From IMG/VR virus record IMGVR_UViG_3300046507_000878, positions 1-60,561 of that record: DNA of 60,561 nucleotides, one strand, 5' to 3'. A program made the translations under genes and the position numbers. This stretch comes from a virus. Positions 1-7,499 of this stretch are shown in pieces. Within the stretch, counting starts at the first letter, position 1. The number at the start of each line of letters is the position of its first letter. Below the pieces are notes generated by a model that was not told where the DNA came from, searched no databases, and saw nothing but the letters and a program-made list of their open reading frames with translations.

Positions 1-1116
1 CTATCCGGCGATTTCGCTGATATCCAGGTCGGGTACCGCCTCGGACCAGACCACTTCCGCGTGATCTTTTTGGTAGTTTTTGGTCATCTCCTCGCTCGCG
101 TGGCCAGCAATCTTTTGCCCATCCTTTCCGGCTTTCTTGTACAGGTGCAGTGACAGCGCTCTGACTTCATGAAAGCCCGGCATCTCCTCTTCCTTCCATC
201 CCTTGTAGCAATCCGCCGCCTCCCGTGCTTCCTTGAAAGCCCTGGTCAGATACCGTTCCTCAATCTTGGTCCAGTGCTCTTTCGTTTCAGCCTGCTTCTG
301 TTTCTTTCGCTCCGGCCGCCGGTGGATAAGAAACGGCGAGACGATGTTGTCTCGGCAGTGGCTGATGACCCGCTGAAGCTCTGGTGTGACTTTGAACCGG
401 ATCCATGCCATGTCCGAAGCTTTGGCATTCTTCTGCTGGACAACGTAGAGGTATCCATCCTTCACGTCTTCGAACTTCATGGACAGAATGTCGGTTCGCC
501 GCTGCGCGGTAATCAGCGCAAGATCAATTGCGTTCTGCAGCCAAGTGGGCGATTTCTCCCGGATGGCTTTCAGGCCTTCGACGGTGTGACGCTTGCGGGC
601 TTTCTTCTCGATCCGGCTGATCGTGCTCATTGCCGGGTTGTCGGGGCACAACCCCTTCGCTGCGGCGTGGTTGAATATGTCGATCAGCAGCGCGCGGCAC
701 TGGTTGGCCGTACGAGGTGTGGCCGAGTCCAACAGTTCAGCGATCATGCGAATCGTGATCTGGTCAATCGCTTTTCCCTCGAACGCCTTGCGGAAGCGGC
801 GGAAGTGGACGGCGTAGAGGCCGAGCGTTCCCGCTGAAAGCTCACGGGGAGGCAGCACCTTTTCTTCGTACTGGGTCAGGAACGCGGTGAACAGCTCGGC
901 AGATTCGCCCATCACAGAACCAACCAGGTCGGCGCCCTGCATGAAGGCGAGGTTCAATTGCTTGGCCGCGTCTACCGCTTTGACTCGATCGGCTCCGAAC
1001 GGAAACCATTTCCCGTCAGTTGGCCTGCGGTACCGGTATGTCCCGCGCCGATCATCCAGGTAGAGGTTCGGCGGCAGGCCTCTGTTCGACTTGTTGCGCG
1101 GCCTTGGGACCATCAT
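1..1116 (-). CDS. int: Tyrosine-type phage integrase
   Basis: 371 aa, close to the usual length of lambda-type integrases. The N-terminus looks like an arm-type DNA-binding domain (about residues 10-60), followed by a core-binding region and a catalytic domain. The catalytic set is readable: Arg206/207 in TAQRRTDIL, Lys229, His316 and Arg319 in HEVR, His339 in GHAS and the nucleophile Tyr348. It should catalyse integration and excision of this prophage. It overlaps the excisionase-like gene upstream by 4 bp, so the two are translationally coupled. The window begins exactly at its stop codon, so the left attachment site is outside. A tRNA-Thr fragment at 55,000-55,048 is the best candidate for the other end. 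Confidence 0.95.
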   Translation of the reverse strand: MMVPRPRNKSNRGLPPNLYLDDRRGTYRYRRPTDGKWFPFGADRVKAVDAAKQLNLAFMQGADLVGSVMGESAELFTAFLTQYEEKVLPPRELSAGTLGLYAVHFRRFRKAFEGKAIDQITIRMIAELLDSATPRTANQCRALLIDIFNHAAAKGLCPDNPAMSTISRIEKKARKRHTVEGLKAIREKSPTWLQNAIDLALITAQRRTDILSMKFEDVKDGYLYVVQQKNAKASDMAWIRFKVTPELQRVISHCRDNIVSPFLIHRRPERKKQKQAETKEHWTKIEERYLTRAFKEAREAADCYKGWKEEEMPGFHEVRALSLHLYKKAGKDGQKIAGHASEEMTKNYQKDHAEVVWSEAVPDLDISEIAG

Positions 1117-1325
1117 GCAGCTCCTTTCAATACCATCGCTACGAGCTCGTTGCCGGCGGACTTGTTGAAGGCCGCCAAATCGATATACCAGAGTTTCCCG
1201 ATCTGTTCGCCCGGAAGCTTGCCGTCACGGATGTAGTTGCGGATCGCCTGGGAGCAGGGTGGTGTACCGTTTTCTCCCCAGCGCCGGCGGCGGAATTCGC
1301 TGATCTTGATCAGTTCGCGCTTCAT
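1113..1325 (-). CDS. Excisionase-like DNA-binding protein
   Basis: 70 aa, basic, with the pattern of small winged-helix excisionases: a short helix (KISEFRRRRWG), a turn rich in Gly, Thr and Pro, then IRNYIRDGKLPGEQIGKLWYID, which matches the recognition helix and wing of Xis-type proteins. Its stop overlaps the integrase start (ATGA). By family knowledge it would bend DNA at attL/attR and bias the integrase towards excision. The family call rests on size, motif and position. Confidence 0.8.
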   Translation of the reverse strand: MKRELIKISEFRRRRWGENGTPPCSQAIRNYIRDGKLPGEQIGKLWYIDLAAFNKSAGNELVAMVLKGAA

Positions 1326-1474
1326 ATGGGCTACCTCTGTGCGGGGTCAGTTTGTGGGGTTTTTTTTGATAGATATAAATCGCTGAGACATAAGCGTTTC
1401 CTGCCCGCAGTCGAATACGGGATGTAGTTGCAGATGATGTAACCGCTCGTCGGAACCCGAGCACTATCAAGAGG

Positions 1475-1498
1475 TTGGCTACTCAATGGGATAGCCAA
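1475..1498. repeat. Short inverted repeat upstream of the 1513 gene
   Basis: TTGGCTA and TAGCCAA form a 7-bp perfect inverted repeat with a 10-base loop just before the ribosome site of the next gene. It could be an operator or an mRNA hairpin. The 1326-1512 gap between the divergent excisionase gene and this gene must contain both promoters. Confidence 0.4.
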
Positions 1499-1512
1499 AG
1501 GAAATGGAATTT

Positions 1513-1731
1513 ATGCGACCGAAAGTTTGTGATGCACCCAACGCGCTCGACCTCGTCAAAGAACTAGACGACGCAACCGAGCAAATGATGGCCCTGGGCG
1601 TGGACCAGGTCGGCAGTCTGGAGTGGCAGGAAGCCTTTGATCGACAGCAGCGCGCCTTCCGAAGTTGGCGCGACTACCTGTATCTCAAAGCAGATGAAAA
1701 GCCCCCCGCAAAACTCCTCAGTATTGCTTGA
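1513..1731 (+). CDS. Hypothetical phage protein, 72 aa
   Basis: A small acidic-to-neutral helical protein without a motif I recognise. An ATG at 1504 is in frame, but AAGGA sits directly against it. The ATG at 1513 has the same AAGGA at about 9 bases and is preferred. It is the only plus-strand gene in the integrase end and stands divergent to int/xis. Confidence 0.5.
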   Translation: MRPKVCDAPNALDLVKELDDATEQMMALGVDQVGSLEWQEAFDRQQRAFRSWRDYLYLKADEKPPAKLLSIA

Positions 1732-1776
1732 TCGCCCGCCGTACACCGGCAGGCATGTGGATAGATGGGGAAGGGT

Positions 1777-1965
1777 TTAGGGGTACTGGCGTTTGATGCG
1801 GTCGGCGATGGCTTCGAGATTTTCAGCCATGTAGCCCATGTCGTTGTTGTCGCGCCGGGAGACTACGCCGGAACGCTGGACGTTGCGCCCGGAGAGCAGC
1901 CAGGCCGCTAGAAGGATCAGCGCCGCTTCGAGGCGTCGACGCAGGAAGCCGGTGCGCGGGATCAT
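1777..1965 (-). CDS. Small hypothetical protein, possible membrane segment
   Basis: 62 aa. Residues about 12-26 are hydrophobic (LEAALILLAAWLL) after an Arg-rich start, suggesting one N-terminal membrane helix or signal anchor, followed by a polar tail. Its start overlaps the stop of the upstream gene (ATGA at 1962-1965), so it is the last gene of a three-gene minus-strand operon. Confidence 0.55.
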   Translation of the reverse strand: MIPRTGFLRRRLEAALILLAAWLLSGRNVQRSGVVSRRDNNDMGYMAENLEAIADRIKRQYP

Positions 1966-2336
1966 AGAAGGTCGGCTCCTGCTTCCAACAGCGCGTCCCG
2001 ATCCGCTCGAACCCGGTCAAGTTCAGCCTTGAGCTCGTTGCGCTCCCTGATCAGACATTTGATCGCGGTCGAGATGTTCGCGTGGCCGAGGGAGAGGGTG
2101 ATTGCCTGCGCCTCCTCGAAAAGGTGGACCTTCTGTTCTCGTTCTTCAGCTGCCCGGGCGGCCAGCTCATTCGCCCGGATCTTGAGACAGCGCTTGCAGG
2201 TCACATAACGCCAATCACCCGTAAGCTGCTCGTCTTCCATCGCGCCCTCCGTTCCGCACCACACGTGCTCCGGTGGGTCTTGGTCGGCCCCGGTTCCGCC
2301 ATCCCATGGGTAGAGGTGAACGACGCGCTTGCTCAT
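1962..2336 (-). CDS. Hypothetical phage protein with CxxC and coiled coil
   Basis: 124 aa from the ATG at 2336, which has an excellent AAGGAGG site; the longer upstream reading has none. The N-terminal half carries VVHLYPWDGG, a WCG and CKRCLKI with a possible metal-binding Cys pair. The C-terminal half (about residues 60-124) is a Glu/Arg/Leu-rich coiled coil. Pseudomonas prophages often carry proteins of this shape near the integrase; the function is unknown. It is coupled on both sides by ATGA overlaps. Confidence 0.7.
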   Translation of the reverse strand: MSKRVVHLYPWDGGTGADQDPPEHVWCGTEGAMEDEQLTGDWRYVTCKRCLKIRANELAARAAEEREQKVHLFEEAQAITLSLGHANISTAIKCLIRERNELKAELDRVRADRDALLEAGADLL

Positions 2337-2485
2337 GCCGCCTCCTTGCCGCGCTGCCACCAGATCCAGGCAGATGCGATTCTCGGCAATGAATAGCTGC
2401 TGCCCAGCCTTTGTGATCTGATGCGCTCGACAGTTTCGTCGATGTAATCGGCGTAGGCCTGTTCGAATTGGTCTCTGCTTTCCAT
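2333..2485 (-). CDS. Small hypothetical phage protein, 50 aa
   Basis: Reads MESRDQFEQAYADY at its start and ends WQRGKEAA. Pseudomonas and coliphage early regions commonly carry short proteins beginning in this way and containing a W-x-x-W-Q-x-x segment. An ATG six bases upstream is in frame, but GGAG lies 8 bases from the ATG at 2485, so that start is chosen. The stop overlaps the next start (ATGA). It is the first gene of the 2485-1777 operon. Confidence 0.65.
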   Translation of the reverse strand: MESRDQFEQAYADYIDETVERIRSQRLGSSYSLPRIASAWIWWQRGKEAA

Positions 2486-2799
2486 GGGCATAGCTCCGCC
2501 TCGCCGCATACGCAGCAGGCAATAGGGATAGGGTGGGGAAGAACTGGCGGCGGCGTTTTTGATACCGCTCTAACCCAATCAGGTTACTTTTCGAGATGTA
2601 ACCTCTGGAGGTTACTTTGGGGTTGGTCAGGTTTTGTGGGAGCGTGATATTTTACGATCCCATTCGGCTTCCTCCCTCGCGGAGAGGGTGGTAAACCCCA
2701 TTCCGTTGGCTGGAAGGTTGGCGTTGCTCGCAACGCAATCGGTCGTATAACATCAGCAGAGGAATGCACAAATGGACAACTGGATAGTTGGAAATAATT
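2486..2799. promoter_or_regulatory. Divergent intergenic region with AGGTTAC half-sites
   Basis: No gene is seen. AGGTTAC at 2581-2587 and GTAACCT at 2598-2604 form an inverted repeat, and a third AGGTTAC follows at 2609-2615. Three half-sites in 35 bases look like an operator. A second hairpin, GCGTTG-CTCG-CAACGC, lies near 2722-2737. The region separates the minus-strand operon ending at 1777 from the plus-strand pair starting at 2800, so it should hold both promoters. Confidence 0.4.
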
Positions 2800-3186
2800 A
2801 TGGTTGATCATAAAGTCACGATTGGTGGTTACACGGTCGTCTGCTCAGGTGTGCTTGTAATACCGGTTGGCACTCCTGACGTTTCAATAGAGTTTGGTGG
2901 TCTTAGATTTGCTTTTGAATTTATCTCTGACGATCAAGGGCCCGGCCTTTATATAAAAGGGCAGAACAAAACGCTGTCGGTAAACGTCAAAAACTACACC
3001 TTCGAAAACTCAGTCGGCGGGAGAGGCAAGACCAACGAGTTCATGAAAGTTGGACTGTATGGAGGGTTGACTCTTTATCTATCATTTGTGATATCCACGA
3101 GGAAAAACAAGTCCAGGATTTTGACATATACATTTGCATCGCTCCCCAAGTCAGAATCGCTGACTGATGGTGACACGGATGATTAA
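2800..3186 (+). CDS. Hypothetical beta-rich protein (possibly DUF6864-like)
   Basis: 128 aa from the ATG at 2800; a TTG at 2788 is in frame but has no better ribosome site. The sequence alternates hydrophobic and polar residues (VTIGGYTVVCSGVLVIP) and looks like a small all-beta domain, with no signal peptide. It resembles proteins I recall under DUF6864, but I am not sure. It is clearly more AT-rich than the neighbours and overlaps the next gene by 20 bp, so the two form a cargo pair. Confidence 0.6.
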   Translation: MVDHKVTIGGYTVVCSGVLVIPVGTPDVSIEFGGLRFAFEFISDDQGPGLYIKGQNKTLSVNVKNYTFENSVGGRGKTNEFMKVGLYGGLTLYLSFVISTRKNKSRILTYTFASLPKSESLTDGDTDD

Positions 3187-3556
3187 TGATGATAGTGGCG
3201 ATCATGTCGATGCAATGGAAGTCAAGCCTAGCCCCCAGAATAGAGTAGATACACTAGAGAAGGTCGAGAGACAGACTAAGCGTTCTTGGATATCTTCAAT
3301 GATGATGTCACCGTTCTCCGCCGTTATTGGTAAAGGTGATGAAGCTAAAGACTCGGTTGTGTGGTACGTCATAACTAGAGTACTAAGATTGGCAACGGCA
3401 GTGCTGCTGTTTTTCTTTGGCGTCGATTTGTATTATCACCAAGGAGACAACCTAATGAGTATTCTCAAAGAGGCCTGGAATGTTTTTGTTCCTATTATTA
3501 CGCTAGCAATGGGCTACCTTTTCGGTAAGCAAAACAAGATGTCCACCGGCGAATGA
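3167..3556 (+). CDS. Membrane protein with two transmembrane helices
   Basis: 129 aa. A polar N-terminal half of about 70 residues is followed by two predicted membrane helices, about residues 77-93 (TRVLRLATAVLLFFFGVDL) and 104-121 (WNVFVPIITLAMGYLFG). An internal ATG at 3179 gives an alternative start. It overlaps the 2800 gene, and both are AT-rich. A soluble beta protein plus a membrane partner, expressed apart from the early operon, would suit a lysogenic conversion or superinfection-exclusion role, but that is inference. Confidence 0.6.
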   Translation: MVTRMINDDSGDHVDAMEVKPSPQNRVDTLEKVERQTKRSWISSMMMSPFSAVIGKGDEAKDSVVWYVITRVLRLATAVLLFFFGVDLYYHQGDNLMSILKEAWNVFVPIITLAMGYLFGKQNKMSTGE

Positions 3557-3558
3557 GT

Positions 3559-4284
3559 TCATAGATGCAATTCTTTCTGCCGTTCGCGCTCCCAAATGGA
3601 AGCGCTGTTGTACGCTTCGATCCGGTCTGCGATCACGTTGGCGCGCTGGCCGGCGGTAGGCGGCGCGTACATTCCGAACCTGCTGATGCTTCCGCCGTTT
3701 ACCGCAGCGTTCGTCGAGTCGGCGGAGGCGAGAGGCAGGCGCTGGAAGATCGCGGGGTCGAGCATTCGTAAACCGTGCAGCCGACAGGATGGCCGGCCCT
3801 GGTCGTCACAGATGGCGTCCATCGCGACGCCCATCCGCTTCCACCATGATCCTGTGCCGGGTGTCGCCCATTGCCCAGAACTGCCCAGAGCCACAGTTCG
3901 CCAGCACCGCGCTAGACGTTGTAAACGTTCAAGCGACTCGTGCAGGTGCCATACAGGCACGCCCCGCAACTCTTCTGGCCACTGCCGAACGAGACTGTCG
4001 TTCGCGTCTTCGTCACCGTCGATCACATCAGGAATGAGCGCCCAAGTGAAACCGGGGTGTCGATGCCAGTCTTCGACCCACCGTGTGTAACCGTCGACGT
4101 CTACCTGGCCGCCTTTCTTCCACACGGTGAACGCGCCATTGTCGAAAACAAATGACTTGCATACATCAGCCACGATCCCAAGATCATCTTTGCGGGGGAA
4201 GGGCACCAGCGCGTGGCGCCCGGCCAAGAACTTCGCAGCGTCCTCACGTTTTCCGCCGACCGGCGTGCCGTGGTAATGGATCAT
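3559..4284 (-). CDS. Transglycosylase-like protein (TGT/DpdA-related)
   Basis: 241 aa. Three blocks parallel tRNA-guanine transglycosylase and phage DpdA proteins in order: FVFDNGAFTVW near residues 45-55 (compare the DSGGF nucleophile-side motif of TGT), ALIPDVIDGDED near 81-92, and HGLRMLDP then LASADSTNAAVNG near 170-195 (compare the second Asp region of TGT). DpdA enzymes insert 7-deazaguanine bases into phage DNA and so block restriction. No preQ0 synthesis genes are seen here; the host could supply the base. It sits beside two DNA methyltransferase genes and two PAPS-reductase-like genes. A related enzyme acting on another substrate is possible. Confidence 0.55.
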   Translation of the reverse strand: MIHYHGTPVGGKREDAAKFLAGRHALVPFPRKDDLGIVADVCKSFVFDNGAFTVWKKGGQVDVDGYTRWVEDWHRHPGFTWALIPDVIDGDEDANDSLVRQWPEELRGVPVWHLHESLERLQRLARCWRTVALGSSGQWATPGTGSWWKRMGVAMDAICDDQGRPSCRLHGLRMLDPAIFQRLPLASADSTNAAVNGGSISRFGMYAPPTAGQRANVIADRIEAYNSASIWERERQKELHL

Positions 4285-4526
4285 CCGCTCAGCCTCACGG
4301 TTTCAATCTCGACGCCCTGGTGCGTTGCGATGATTGTCTGATCGCCGCCAAGGGTGTCGGACAGGTGGTCCGCAATCTGCTCATGCCAGCCGGTTTTAAT
4401 CAGTGCCGTCGCCGACTTGATGTGCTCGACGTGGATCATCGCTGACGACTTAATTCCGAGCCGGTAGACAATCATGTCGCCGTCGGCGGGGCAGACGGCC
4501 GCAAAGGTGTGCCGGTAGGTGTTCAT
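4281..4526 (-). CDS. Hypothetical protein, 81 aa
   Basis: A compact mixed alpha/beta sequence (MIVYRLGIKSS, IHVEHIKSATALI) with no recognised motif. Its stop overlaps the start of the transglycosylase-like gene by ATGA, so it is probably co-translated with it and may assist it. The start has a GAGGATC ribosome site in a leader that resembles those of the 6908 and 8369 genes. Confidence 0.6.
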   Translation of the reverse strand: MNTYRHTFAAVCPADGDMIVYRLGIKSSAMIHVEHIKSATALIKTGWHEQIADHLSDTLGGDQTIIATHQGVEIETVRLSG

Positions 4527-4581
4527 GCTGATCCTCGTCAGTTACGGCTATATTCAGTTGACCGAAAAGAGGGCGGTAGTT

Positions 4582-4818
4582 ATGCAATGCAGAATCTGCG
4601 GTGTAGAGACGAATGACATTGACTCTGGAGATGATTACGAGGAGTACGCTTGCCCCGATTGCGGGCCCTACAAGGTCACCCGCACGGCCATTGCTACTAT
4701 GGACAACCACGGTGTTCGTCTAGATGTCGCACTGACAAGACGATGGTTGTCCCAGCAGACCCCAGAGTTCATCCCAACTATCGATTCAGAATTGGCTATG
4801 CGGTTGTCCACTACCTAA
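4582..4818 (+). CDS. Zinc-ribbon protein, 78 aa
   Basis: Two Cys pairs, CRIC at residues 3-6 and CPDC at about 26-29, with an acidic stretch between them, fit a small zinc ribbon. The second half (VALTRRWLSQQ) is helical. An in-frame upstream ATG at 4519 exists, but the ATG at 4582 begins the conserved-looking part. It is convergent with the cytosine methyltransferase (4-bp overlap of the 3' ends) and is one of the plus-strand genes alternating with the minus-strand modification genes. Confidence 0.65.
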   Translation: MQCRICGVETNDIDSGDDYEEYACPDCGPYKVTRTAIATMDNHGVRLDVALTRRWLSQQTPEFIPTIDSELAMRLSTT

Positions 4819-6908
4819 GCCGCGACGGCCTGGCGTTGAGCTGCGCGCCATGGGTCATTGGCGCGGGCGAGGGCGGCCATCGGCGGCGGGCTTACGCTGT
4901 TGCCGCACATGTGGACCTGCTCGGTCTTCGTGAACGGCTTGCCGTCGGCGCCGTGCGTGATGATGTAGTCCGGCGGGAAGCCTTGCGCCCGGTAAAGTTC
5001 GGCCGGTTGCAGCATCCTCAGCCGGATATCGACGATCACATAGGGCGTTCCCTTGACCATGACGGTGACCAGGCCAAGCCGGTCCTTGGTGGTGATCGTG
5101 GGCGCCGGCTGATCGCAGGTGCTCATGTTCTCTGTGCCGTAGTAGCTGATCAGGAACGCAGCAACCCGCAGCGCGCCTTCTTCATGCTCAGGCGAAAGCT
5201 CAAAGCTGACCAGCGAACTCTTTCCTCCACCTCCGGCAGTGATCGTCGGAGATGGGTCGGTCAGTGCCTGACCGACGCTGGCGCCGAATTGCCGTTCCAT
5301 GAAGGCAGTCATCAGGCCGTGGTGCGTGCCGCCGGCGCTAACGGTGTGCAGGGGTCCATCCACCGCTCGGGCGTCACAGTTGCCGCGCAGGTGCAGCAGA
5401 CTCGCCGTTACCAGTTGCTGCTGACTGCCGGTATTCGTCACCGTGGTCATCGGGTCGTCGAGGCTTTTCGCATCGGTGGTGTTGAAGCCGCCGTTCATCT
5501 GCGCCATGAACGCAGTTGCCATGCCCATGGCGTGCGCCGCACCGGCGGGCCGCTGGTAGTTACCTCCGCTGGTGATTGTGGGAAGCGGCTCGTCCAACGC
5601 TTTGCCTTCGTCGTTGAACCGGAACTTGACCAGGTGCGCTGCTGCCAGCGCGTGCTTCACGCCGCCGGCGACTACCGTTCCGAGAGGCTGATCCATATCC
5701 TGTGTGCGCGGCTGCTGGCCTTCGCGTTCACCGTAACCGGTTTGCACGAGGGTAGGGCTGATCAATGTCAGTTCGCCGCGGTTGGCGCACGTCACGGTCG
5801 GCAGAGGTTCGAGCGGATTGTTGATCCGGGCGCTGCCCTGGTCCGTTGCTGGCGCGATCACTGGGCTGACGACAGAGAACGAACCGCCTTTCGGGTACGA
5901 CGTCACTGTGCGCAGCGGCTCATCCATTGACTGCACAGTCTCGGTCGACCAGTTTGCAATCGGCACGATGAAGGGGGCAGGGTTGTCGATAACGAACTTC
6001 TTCATGCCCTTGGCGATACGGCGCTTGGTGGCGTCGGCCAGTTCTTCCTTCCTGCCGAAAATGCTCTTGCCCAGGTCGCTGAAGTCGATGCACTCGGCAG
6101 CGGTGCGGTATTTCTGCTGGCCTTTGGCGGGCTTCTTGGCGTGTGTCGGCTCTGGCCACACAATCGGCTGACCGTCGCGGCGAGCAATCATGAATAGGCG
6201 CTCCCGACTGGTCGGCGCGCCAAAATCGCAGGCCTTAATGACACGCCACTCGACCGCGTAGCCCATGCCTTCCAGCAGATGTACGAAACGGCGCCAAGTG
6301 GTGCCGCGGCGCTTCGGATCAGGAACCAGAAACTGCTGGCTGACCGGGACAACCTCGCCAGGTGCGGCGACTACCTTCTCGATGACTTCCTTCCCCTTGG
6401 CGTTCAGTACGGTCACCAGCTTGATGGCCCGGCCGCTTTCCTGGTCGCGCTTGGCGATCAGCGGGCCCCACTGCAGGATCTGCTTCACGTTTTCCAGGCT
6501 GATGACGCGGGGCTTCTTCTTGCCTCCCCACTTCAAACCAATCCACGACAGGTTGCGGATCTCGCGCTTGCGCGGCTGACCGCCTGCTGCCTGGCTGTGA
6601 TGCGTGCAATCCGGCGACATGTGGAACCAGCCCACCGCTTTACCGCCGCACTCCGTATCCGGATCACCCTCGAACACGTCGGTGGTAAAGTGCTTGGCTC
6701 CAGGGTGGTTGATGGTGTGCATGCTTATCGCTTTGGCGCTGTGGTTTTTTGCCACGCTCACCTTACGGCCCAAGCCCATTTCCAGCCCGGTGCCCGCACC
6801 GCCACCGCCGCAGAAGAAGTCCACGACGATTTCATCGTCTTGCGGGTCGAAGCCAAGGCCGTACTGAGTTTTGAAATCGAACAGATGTTTCTTATGATGG
6901 GCGGACAT
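4815..6908 (-). CDS. dcm: DNA C5-cytosine methyltransferase
   Basis: 697 aa. Motif I is FFCGGGGAGTG at 31-41 (AdoMet binding). The catalytic Cys is Cys101 in SPDC, an insertion relative to the usual PC that is common in this large phage subfamily. Motif VI is ENV at 139-141, motif VIII is FGAPTSRERLF near 230-240, and the C-terminal motif is GNSVSPPP. Between VIII and the C-terminal motifs lie about eight copies of a P-x-x-T-(V/I)-(T/S/V) unit, which lengthen the target-recognition region. The expected role is self-methylation of phage DNA against host restriction. The leader has an AAGGATC ribosome site. Confidence 0.92.
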   Translation of the reverse strand: MSAHHKKHLFDFKTQYGLGFDPQDDEIVVDFFCGGGGAGTGLEMGLGRKVSVAKNHSAKAISMHTINHPGAKHFTTDVFEGDPDTECGGKAVGWFHMSPDCTHHSQAAGGQPRKREIRNLSWIGLKWGGKKKPRVISLENVKQILQWGPLIAKRDQESGRAIKLVTVLNAKGKEVIEKVVAAPGEVVPVSQQFLVPDPKRRGTTWRRFVHLLEGMGYAVEWRVIKACDFGAPTSRERLFMIARRDGQPIVWPEPTHAKKPAKGQQKYRTAAECIDFSDLGKSIFGRKEELADATKRRIAKGMKKFVIDNPAPFIVPIANWSTETVQSMDEPLRTVTSYPKGGSFSVVSPVIAPATDQGSARINNPLEPLPTVTCANRGELTLISPTLVQTGYGEREGQQPRTQDMDQPLGTVVAGGVKHALAAAHLVKFRFNDEGKALDEPLPTITSGGNYQRPAGAAHAMGMATAFMAQMNGGFNTTDAKSLDDPMTTVTNTGSQQQLVTASLLHLRGNCDARAVDGPLHTVSAGGTHHGLMTAFMERQFGASVGQALTDPSPTITAGGGGKSSLVSFELSPEHEEGALRVAAFLISYYGTENMSTCDQPAPTITTKDRLGLVTVMVKGTPYVIVDIRLRMLQPAELYRAQGFPPDYIITHGADGKPFTKTEQVHMCGNSVSPPPMAALARANDPWRAAQRQAVAA

Positions 6909-6951
6909 AGGGGATCCTTGCCGGTATAGTTCCGGTATGTGTTAGGGAGTA

Positions 6952-7497
6952 ATGGACTTGATTGGATGGTTGCAACATTTTGTTCTCTGGATTGAGTCTC
7001 ATCCCGGCGTTGCGTCTTGGGTGCAAGCCTTCGGCTCATTTGTGGCGATCGTTGCAGCATTTATGATCGGTAATAAACAAATGGCTTTGCAGGTCAAACA
7101 AAAAAAATCAGAGGACAATCAAAAACTACAGGCTATATATGCGGTAGTGACTAATGCGTATACAACTGTCGGTGAGCTTCAGTTTGTTATTAGTAATGAC
7201 ATCTCTCCCGCTGCCTTTAGGAGCGATTGGCATTCATTGCACGGCCCTCTGATCGAAGCCTCTTATGAGTCTCTGCGGAAAATACCTACCCATGAATTTG
7301 GTTCTTACGATCTAGTTTATGCATTCAATGGGCTGCTGAGTGCTGTAACTAATATAAGGGGTAGGGTTATTATTGCGTTGGGCGCAACCGCTTTTTATGA
7401 GCAAGAAATGGGATATATGTTTGAAGAGGTTAAGGTGCAGGCTGATATGTTGGAATATCACTGGAAGCAATTTAGGTCTGCTTGTTCTATAACCTAG
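6952..7497 (+). CDS. Membrane-anchored hypothetical protein, 181 aa
   Basis: One N-terminal membrane segment at about residues 26-41 (FGSFVAIVAAFMIGN), then a basic coiled stretch (MALQVKQKKSEDNQKL) and a soluble domain of about 130 residues, probably helical and cytoplasmic. No family is recognised. Its base composition is more AT-rich than the genes on either side. It is transcribed against them and is likely an independently expressed cargo gene. Confidence 0.65.
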   Translation: MDLIGWLQHFVLWIESHPGVASWVQAFGSFVAIVAAFMIGNKQMALQVKQKKSEDNQKLQAIYAVVTNAYTTVGELQFVISNDISPAAFRSDWHSLHGPLIEASYESLRKIPTHEFGSYDLVYAFNGLLSAVTNIRGRVIIALGATAFYEQEMGYMFEEVKVQADMLEYHWKQFRSACSIT

Positions 7498-7499
7498 TT

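Noticed and set aside
4650-5930. Open frame of 426 codons on the plus strand
   Set aside because: It lies wholly antisense to the C5 methyltransferase, whose motifs are clear; the composition is Arg/His-rich, as expected of a GC-rich shadow frame.
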